From NCBI RefSeq assembly GCF_030272615.1, contig NC_081409.1, positions 913,695,840 through 913,759,839 on the forward strand: 64,000 bases of DNA, given 5' to 3'. A model generated the notes under the pieces. It searched no databases. It saw only the letters and a program-made list of their open reading frames with translations, and was not told where the DNA came from. Position 1 is the stretch's first letter, and each line of letters begins with the position of its first letter. This stretch comes from Cryptomeria japonica. Lineage: Eukaryota; Streptophyta; Pinopsida; Cupressales; Cupressaceae. Below, in pieces: positions 58,059 to 64,000 of this stretch. Position numbers and translations under genes: made by a program.

Positions 58059-58990
58059 CTAATATTTAGGGTTAGGCTTATATGTTCTTTTAGCTTCTTC
58101 TCTCAATCTTGCATGTCTATCCGGACATCTAGATGTAATATGACCAATTTTATTACAATTAAAACATTTAAAAGGTTCTTTACCTTCATACTTACTTCCA
58201 ATAGGACCTTTAGGCATTTTCCTTGCAAACAGTGCTTCAAGTTCTTTTAGTTCTTCATTTTCCCTCCTGATGTCTTCAAGTTCTCTTGCATAAAGTGATT
58301 TCCAATCAGATTTATCAGGTAATGATGAAGATGTTGCAAATGATGATGCTTTGAAAGATAAATCTGTCTTAATTGTAGCAACAGGACCAAATTCCTCAAG
58401 CTCAAATGCTGAAAGTTTTCCAACCAAGGTATCTCTAGATACTGATGTATTAGGCATAGTTCTTAGCTCATTAGTAGAAGTTACTTTCATTTTGTATGCG
58501 AGTAGAAATTCGCTTAACACTTTAGAAACAATTTCATCTTCACTTAAGTAACCTCCACAACATTGTATTTTAAAAACAATTTCATTAACCATTTCCATAA
58601 AAGCAAAAATTCTTTCATCTTCTTCCATTTTCAAATTTTCATACCTGACCCGGAAGCATTCCAGTTTTGCAATTTTGACAATGGAATCACCTCCATTCAA
58701 TGTCTCCAATTTATCCCAAATAGATTTAGCAGTAGATCGGTCTGATAATCCCATGATTTGTTGATCTGACAAAGTGCTCAAAAGTGCTTCTCTTGCTTTG
58801 CAATCTTTCTCTTGATCCTTAGCCAATGTAGGTGGATTAGGTTGACCTAGGGTAGGACCAACATAACCATTCTGTGTGACATTCCATGTGTCTATTCCAT
58901 TGCAATTCAGATATGTCTCCATTTTGATCTTCCATATACCATAGTTAGTTCCATCAAGTTTCGGTTTGTCCTTCCTGAAATAGTTAGCTA
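58059..58990 (-). pseudogene. Copia-A Gag
   Basis: A 300-residue frame begins in NYFRKDKPKLDGTNYGIWK and holds the UBN2 Gag core (SIWDKLETLNGGDSIVK, ERIFAFMEMVNEI). A Glu-rich helical stretch and one CCHC knuckle (CFNCNKIGHITSRC) follow, and the frame ends at 58059. Residues upstream of about 58990 do not look like Gag; they derive from LTR sequence of Copia-B, so the true start is lost. This intact-length Gag is the best preserved part of Copia-A. Confidence 0.85.
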
Positions 58991-59715
58991 ATTGTTTATA
59001 AATAGGAAACTGTTCATAAACAATGTATGCGGGCAAGTGTATGCACAGAGATGCTACATAGTGATTACTAAGCATAGAAGCTTAAAGACCTGTTTGAATA
59101 ATAGAGTATAGAAGCCCAGCAGATGGACAAGATTAGTTCTATGTCTAAATTGTATTGAACAAATAAGAATCTGCTTTAGCATTTTAGATGTGAAGTTGCA
59201 GATAGATTTTTATTACTGTTATTTTGTGAAAGTGACAGAAAATCTCTTAACCAAGTGGACTTAACAGTCTTATCTGTAAAACCCTCTAGCAAGGTGACAT
59301 TCTGATTGAGTGTTTGAAATCCTTTAACAAGGTCACTTCTAACAAGGTGAAGATCCTAACATATCTGAGGGAAATCCCTTAACCGGGTCACATCTAGTAA
59401 TGTGTTTGTAATCTTTAACAGGATTTGCTTTTAACCGAGCATACTCTAGAAGAGTATATTTCTTAGTGGGTCCAAAATCCCACAGTGGTTTTTCACTATT
59501 TGGGTTTCCATGTTAAATCTGGTGTTATGAGGTTTATGATGTTTATATACTTTTAAGTTTGCATGTTTGACAGTTTTGGGTTATATTACTAAAGTATATG
59601 TTACCGAGGTTGAATCTAGTGTTTTTATGGAAGATTAAGTTTGTATGATTCACCCCCCCCCCTCTCATCTTGTTGGCTATTGGATCTGTACTTACATTAA
59701 GTATCAGAACTATCA
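58990..59715 (+). repeat. 5' LTR of Copia-B, left border uncertain
   Basis: Contains TATAAATA at about 58999-59006 and an AGAATCTGCTTTAGC...AGTTGCAGAT stretch close to L2 LTR (24735-24780). A series of CTAACAAGGT words and a C-rich tract GATTCACCCCCCCC near 59650 follow. It ends ACTATCA before the primer site. The left edge blends into Copia-A gag. Confidence 0.7.
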
Positions 59716-59716
59716 A

Positions 59717-59729
59717 TTGGTATCACAGT
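59717..59729 (+). other. Primer-binding site of Copia-B (initiator tRNA-Met)
   Basis: TTGGTATCACAGT, one base after the LTR end. It is the standard site with one or two changes. Confidence 0.85.
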
Positions 59730-59839
59730 GTTGGACTCCAGAAGAAAAGTTTAAAGGAACTTGAGTTAAAGATCCAAAGATGTATAAGAGGGATGCACCG
59801 AAGTTGAACAAGTCAAGTTTCTCTACATGGTAGAAAAGG

Positions 59840-60922
59840 ATGAAGCTACATCTATCAGGAGTTGGAGAATATGTTGTATACTATCTGGAGAATGATTTTG
59901 TTACACCGAGCACCTATCCATTGACTATGGAAGAGATAAAGGCAAAGCAAGAACATATTCAAGCAATGATTGAAATAACATTTGCATTGACCGATTCAGA
60001 GTTTAATGATCTAGAAGGCTGCAATGATGCAAAGGCAATGTGGGATAAGCTCATATCAGTGTATGGAGGAGATGAACATATTCAAAGAGCAAAAGTAGAT
60101 ACTCTAAGAGGAAAACTTGAATCTATGAGGATGATTGAAGGTGAGAACATAACTCAGTACAGTACAAGACTAAAGGAGATTGTCAATCAAATCAAAGGAG
60201 CAGGTGGAACTATTGAAGAAAAGGATATAACAAGTAAGTTGTCAAGAACCCTTCTACCAGCTTATGCAATCTGAGTCTCTGCAATCAATGAATTGAGGTC
60301 TATACCTAACATGCCAGTTTCTTTAGATGCTACTATTGGTAAGCTACATGCATTTGAATTAAGTAACTTTGATAACAGTGGATCTTCGGTAAACAAGGTT
60401 GAATCTGCATTTAGTTCTTTTCATCTTGATGAATCTAATTATTTCAATGAAAGAAAGTATAAGTACTCTGAAGGAGATCATAGTGGAGCAAGTGAAAGAT
60501 TTCGTAAGAACATGGAAGAAGTACACAAACTGTATGAGGAAATCAGAAAGCAAGAAGAGTTTGAAGCACTATTAGCTAGAAGGTTACCGAGAGGCAAAGG
60601 TAAGTATAAAGGAAAACTACCTTTGAAATGTTTCAATTGTGATCAAATAGGACATATAGCTTCTAACTATCCTAACAAATATTCTACTGAAAAGAGAGAT
60701 TACCGAAATGACAGACAAAAAGATAATCATTACAGAGAACACCGAGACTTCAAAAGAAGAGATAGAAATACATGTTTAATATCTGATGAGGAATCCAATG
60801 ATGATAAATCAGATGAAACTGATACAAAGGAAGTAGTTTATGTGGCTATGAAAGATGGATCAGATGAAGAAAGGTATGAAGAAAAAGCCCTAATATCTCA
60901 CATAAACACTAATGATTCTTGA
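59840..60922 (+). pseudogene. Copia-B Gag
   Basis: One frame with TGA at 60272-60274, probably a former CGA, ending at TGA 60920-60922 in place of the Trp that normally opens the protease motif. The core is of UBN2 type (AMWDKLISVYGGDEHIQRAKVD, GENITQYSTRLKEIVN). A coiled, Glu/Arg-rich tract follows, and the knuckle reads CFNCDQIGHIASNY, with the last Cys as Tyr. It is homologous to Copia-A Gag but clearly different in sequence. Confidence 0.85.
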
Positions 60923-61189
60923 ATTATAGATAGTGGATGCTCACATCATATGACAAGAGATAAACACAAGTTTGTTATATTAGAAAATTATGATGGAGGC
61001 TATGTCAGATTTGGTAATGATGCACCATGTCCAATGAGAGGTAAAGGATCTATAACACTTCTTGATAATGCAAGATGCAATGATGTTTATTGGGTTGAAG
61101 GTTTGAAATACAATTTGTTGAGTGTAGCAAAAGCTAAACAACACAGGTTACCGAATAGAATTTCAGAAGGGAATTTTCAAAGTTCATGA
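60923..61189 (+). pseudogene. Copia-B protease
   Basis: Directly after the TGA the frame reads IIDSGCSHHMTRDKHKF, a good aspartic protease motif with Asp-Ser-Gly intact. LKYNLLSVAK, the common sequence at the protease to pre-integrase step, follows. A frame change after about 61120 ends the open region at 61189. The protease belongs to the same polyprotein frame as Gag. Confidence 0.83.
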
Positions 61190-62420
61190 CAAGAATGGAA
61201 AGGTAGCTGCTACCGGGACACAAACAAAAGGTAACACATTTCACCTTGACTCAACTCGGAATAAGTGTTTGCATGCAAAGTTAGATGATACCTGGTTATG
61301 GCATAAAAGGTTTTGTCATGTAAATTTTGATAATCTGATCAAAATAAGCAAGAAGCACTGAGTAAGAGGTCTACCGAGTCTTGAAAAACCTGAGAATGCT
61401 ATGTATCAAGGATGCTAGATGGGTAAGATGACAAGATCAAGCTTTACAAGTAAGTCTTACACTTCTAAGGGAATTTTAGATCTAGTGCACACTGATCTTT
61501 GTGGTCCTATGAAAGTTCAAAGTTATTATGGTGATAAATATTTCATATTATTTGTGGATGACTATTCAAGGATGATGTCAATAATGTTTTTAAAAAATAA
61601 ATCAGAAGCTTTTCGAATGTTTAAATGGTACAAGGAAAGAGTTGAAAATGAAACAGGAAGACAACTAAAATGTCTTAGATCAGATAGAGGAGAAGAGTTC
61701 ACATCTGATGAATTCAACTTATTTTGCAATGATCATGGTATTAAAAGACAAGTCTCTACACTGAGAACTCCATAGCAAAATGGAATAGCTAAGAGAAGAA
61801 ACCGATCTATTGTGGATTGTGCTAGAACACTGATGATTGAAAAGAAGGTGCCAAAAACATTTTGGAGAGAAGCAATAAGCATAGCAGTTTACACCCTAAA
61901 CCGAGTACAATTGAAGAAAGGTACTTTGAAGACACCATATGAAATCTTGTATGATAAGAAACCTAATGTAAGTTATTTTAAAATCTTTGGAAGTAGATGC
62001 TATGTACACAAAGATGATAGAAATGGCAAGTTTGATCAGAAGAGTGAAGAAGGAACATTTCTAGGTTATTCTTCTAGAAGCAAAGCATTTAAATGTCTGA
62101 TCAAATCATCTAACAAAATAGTAGACAGTGCAAATGTGAAAATTGATGAATTTGCAGAAAGAAATGATGAAGGAAATTCCAAGGAACCAGAAGACTATGA
62201 TGAATTTGTCTATATTCAACCGAGAAGTCTTACCGAGAATACTGTTGAAGAAAATGAAGAGAATATCTAGTTACCGAGTGATGAAGAAGATCATACAGAG
62301 CCTACCGAGTCTGTTTTAGCCAAGTATGTCAGAAGACATCATGCACCAAGTCAGATTATAGGAGATAAGGATGATCCAGTGATGACAAGGAACAAACTGA
62401 GATAGAACACATGTTTGATA
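61190..62420 (+). pseudogene. Copia-B integrase
   Basis: Zinc region remnants (WLWHKRFCHVNFDN near 61300) precede the core at 61419-61775 (LDLVHTDLCGPM, LFVDDYSRM, CLRSDRGEEF), then the segment at 61812-62270 (DCARTLMIEKKVPKTFWREAI). The first two Asp residues are present. A stop at 61773 interrupts the conserved TP.QNG motif, and the next part reads NGIAKRRN, where the catalytic Glu is Lys. Stops at 62268 and 62402 mark further decay before reverse transcriptase. Confidence 0.84.
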
Positions 62421-62439
62421 TCTGAATTTTGAACCGAGA

Positions 62440-63963
62440 ATAGTAAAAGAGGCATTTAACAGTGAAGATTGGATAAATGCTATGACAGAAGAGATTGATC
62501 AAATCAAGAAGAATGACACATGGACACTAATCCCAAGACCAAAAGACAAAAATGTAATCAGTACAAAGTGGATTTCCAGAAACAAGCTAAATGAAAAAGG
62601 AGAGGTCATTCGAAACAAAGCAAGACTAGTTTGCAAAGGTTATGCTCAAGAAGAAGGACTTGATTATGGTGAAACTTTTGCACCTGTTGCTAGACTTGAA
62701 GAAGTAAGAACATTGTTGCCATATGCTGGTTTCAAAAATTTCAAGGTATGTCAAATGGATGTTAAATCTGCATTTCTAAATGGAATATTAGAAGAAGTTT
62801 TTATTGAACAACGTGAAGGATTTGTTGAAGACAAGAATAAAGATTAGGTATGTAAATTGAACAAAGCTTTATATGGTTTGAAACAAGCACCTAGAGCATG
62901 GTATGAAAGATTGCACTCTTATTTGATTAAGATTGGTTTTATAAAGACAAGTGAGAACAACAATATGTACATGAAGAATGATGAAAATGGAATACTAATC
63001 TCAGCCATATTTGTTGATGATATTATATTTTGTGGAAATGACACTTTATGCAAAAACTTTGGAAATGAGATGAGCAAAGAATTTGAGATGTCATTAATCG
63101 GTGAGATAAAGTATTTTATAGGTTTACAGATACTGCAAATAAAAAATGAAATTTTCATTACTCAATCCAAGTACATAAAGGAAATCTTGAAGAAATTTGG
63201 AATGGAGGATTCAAAACTAGTAAGTACTCCTATGACTACCAACTATAAATTATCAAAGAATGATGAATATGCATCTGTTGATGAGACACTTTACTGATCC
63301 ATGATTGGAAAGCTACAATATTTTGTTCACAATAGACCAGACATAGCACATGCAGTAGGTATAGTTGCAAGATTCTCTCCAGATCCTAAGGAAACACACA
63401 TGACAGCAATCAAAAGAATTTTTAGATACTTGAAAGGCATTGAGGATTATGGCTTAGCATATCAAAAAGGAAATGATTTTGATTTAAAAGTTTATACTGA
63501 TGCTGATTGGGTAGGCAACATTGATGATAGAAAAAGCACAAGTGGAGGAGCTTTCTTTTTAGGAGAAAGACTAATGAGTTGGCTTAGCAAGAAACAGGGA
63601 TGTGTTTCATAGTCAACAATAGAAGATCAATACATTGCTACTCCATTGAATTGTACCAACATTGCATAGATCAAACAACTGTTGGAAGGTATAAATGAGA
63701 AAGTTATCAAGCCAGTAACTATATTCTATGACAATACTAGTGCCATTAACATTTCAAAGAATCATGTTACGCACTCTAAGACAAAGCACATCTCTATCAA
63801 ATATCATTATCTTAGAGAAGAAGCTCAAGAGAAGAAAGTGGTGTTGGAGTATGTTAGCACAAAGGAACAAATAGAAGATATCTTCACCAAGCCACTACCA
63901 GAGGATACTTTTGAATATCTCAGAAGTAAGTTAGGGGTCCTACCCCTATCTTTTACTCACTAA
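62440..63963 (+). pseudogene. Copia-B reverse transcriptase and RNase H
   Basis: One frame with four stops (62845, 63295, 63610, 63667), each a CAR, CGA or TGG neighbour change in form or near it. Motifs: [47 protein letters not shown] (the catalytic YVDD reads FVDD), RNase H VYTDADWVGN, then YDNTSAINISKN and DIFTKPLPEDTFEYL. It covers the full length to the RNase H end, so only point damage separates it from an open frame. The window ends 37 bases later. Confidence 0.86.
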
Positions 63964-64000
63964 TCAAGTTTAGTGAAAGCATCAATCCAATGACTCTATC
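63964..64000 (+). other. Start of Copia-B 3' untranslated region
   Basis: Only 37 bases after RNase H are visible. No purine tract or LTR start can be read yet. Confidence 0.5.

Larger units (their letters stand above)
52335..58990 (-). mobile_element. Copia-A, Sirevirus-like Ty1/Copia, 5' LTR missing
   Basis: The minus-strand order is Gag (58990-58059), protease, integrase, reverse transcriptase, RNase H (ending 54775), multiple purine tracts, and 3' LTR (54470 down to 52335, interrupted by a solo LTR). No 5' LTR of matching sequence is present at the right end, where Copia-B starts instead. Multiple stops and frame changes are present. The many purine tracts recall Sireviruses; the lineage is inference. 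Confidence 0.85.
58990..64000 (+). mobile_element. Copia-B, Ty1/Copia, continues beyond window
   Basis: A plus-strand 5' LTR (about 58990-59715), primer site, Gag, protease, integrase, reverse transcriptase and RNase H follow in order to 63963. The 3' LTR lies outside. LTR U5 resembles that of L2. Stops in Gag, protease, integrase, reverse transcriptase and RNase H make it defective. Confidence 0.86.

Overview
This window looks like nuclear DNA from a land plant with a large, retrotransposon-rich genome. A gymnosperm is my guess, but that is inference. It is AT-rich, and I found no host protein gene, rRNA, tRNA gene or CRISPR array. Nearly all of it is LTR retrotransposons, whole, nested or truncated; every long reading frame carries stops or frameshifts. 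Layout: (1) 1-4990 is a plus-strand Copia element (Copia-1) whose 5' LTR lies outside the window. (2) 5390-6890 is a minus-strand Copia gag-protease-integrase remnant. (3) 7152-52207 is one nested block. The host is a minus-strand Ty3/Gypsy chromovirus (L0). Inside its reverse transcriptase gene sits L1 (15299-49147), a plus-strand element without pol. Inside the 3' LTR of L1 sits a related pol-less element, L2 (24094-48675). Inside ORF2 of L2 sits a 16.6-kb minus-strand Gypsy element of the Tat type, L3 (29949-46518). L1 separately carries a small coding-less LTR element at 16759-19287. (4) 52335-58990 is a minus-strand Copia (Copia-A) with a solo LTR inside its 3' LTR. (5) 58990-64000 is a plus-strand Copia (Copia-B), cut by the window end. 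The most interesting content is the L1/L2 pair. Both have the LTR ends and initiator-Met primer site of Copia elements, but no protease, integrase, reverse transcriptase or RNase H. Both instead carry the same two-ORF plan: ORF1 is a coiled-coil protein followed by four or five CCHC zinc knuckles; ORF2 is a long protein with a conserved N-terminal domain I do not recognise, an acidic Pro/Thr-rich middle and a coiled-coil C-terminus. Several purine tracts before the 3' LTR are shared with Copia-A and recall the Sirevirus branch of Copia. I infer non-autonomous elements moved in trans by Sirevirus-like relatives, with ORF2 perhaps in the env-like position. Other notable features are a threefold tandem repeat of about 2.06 kb inside L0, a plant mobile domain (PMD) ORF antisense to gag-pol in L3, and LTR divergence that falls from L1 to L2 to L3 as nesting predicts. 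Coordinates of LTRs, primer sites and target duplications were read by eye.
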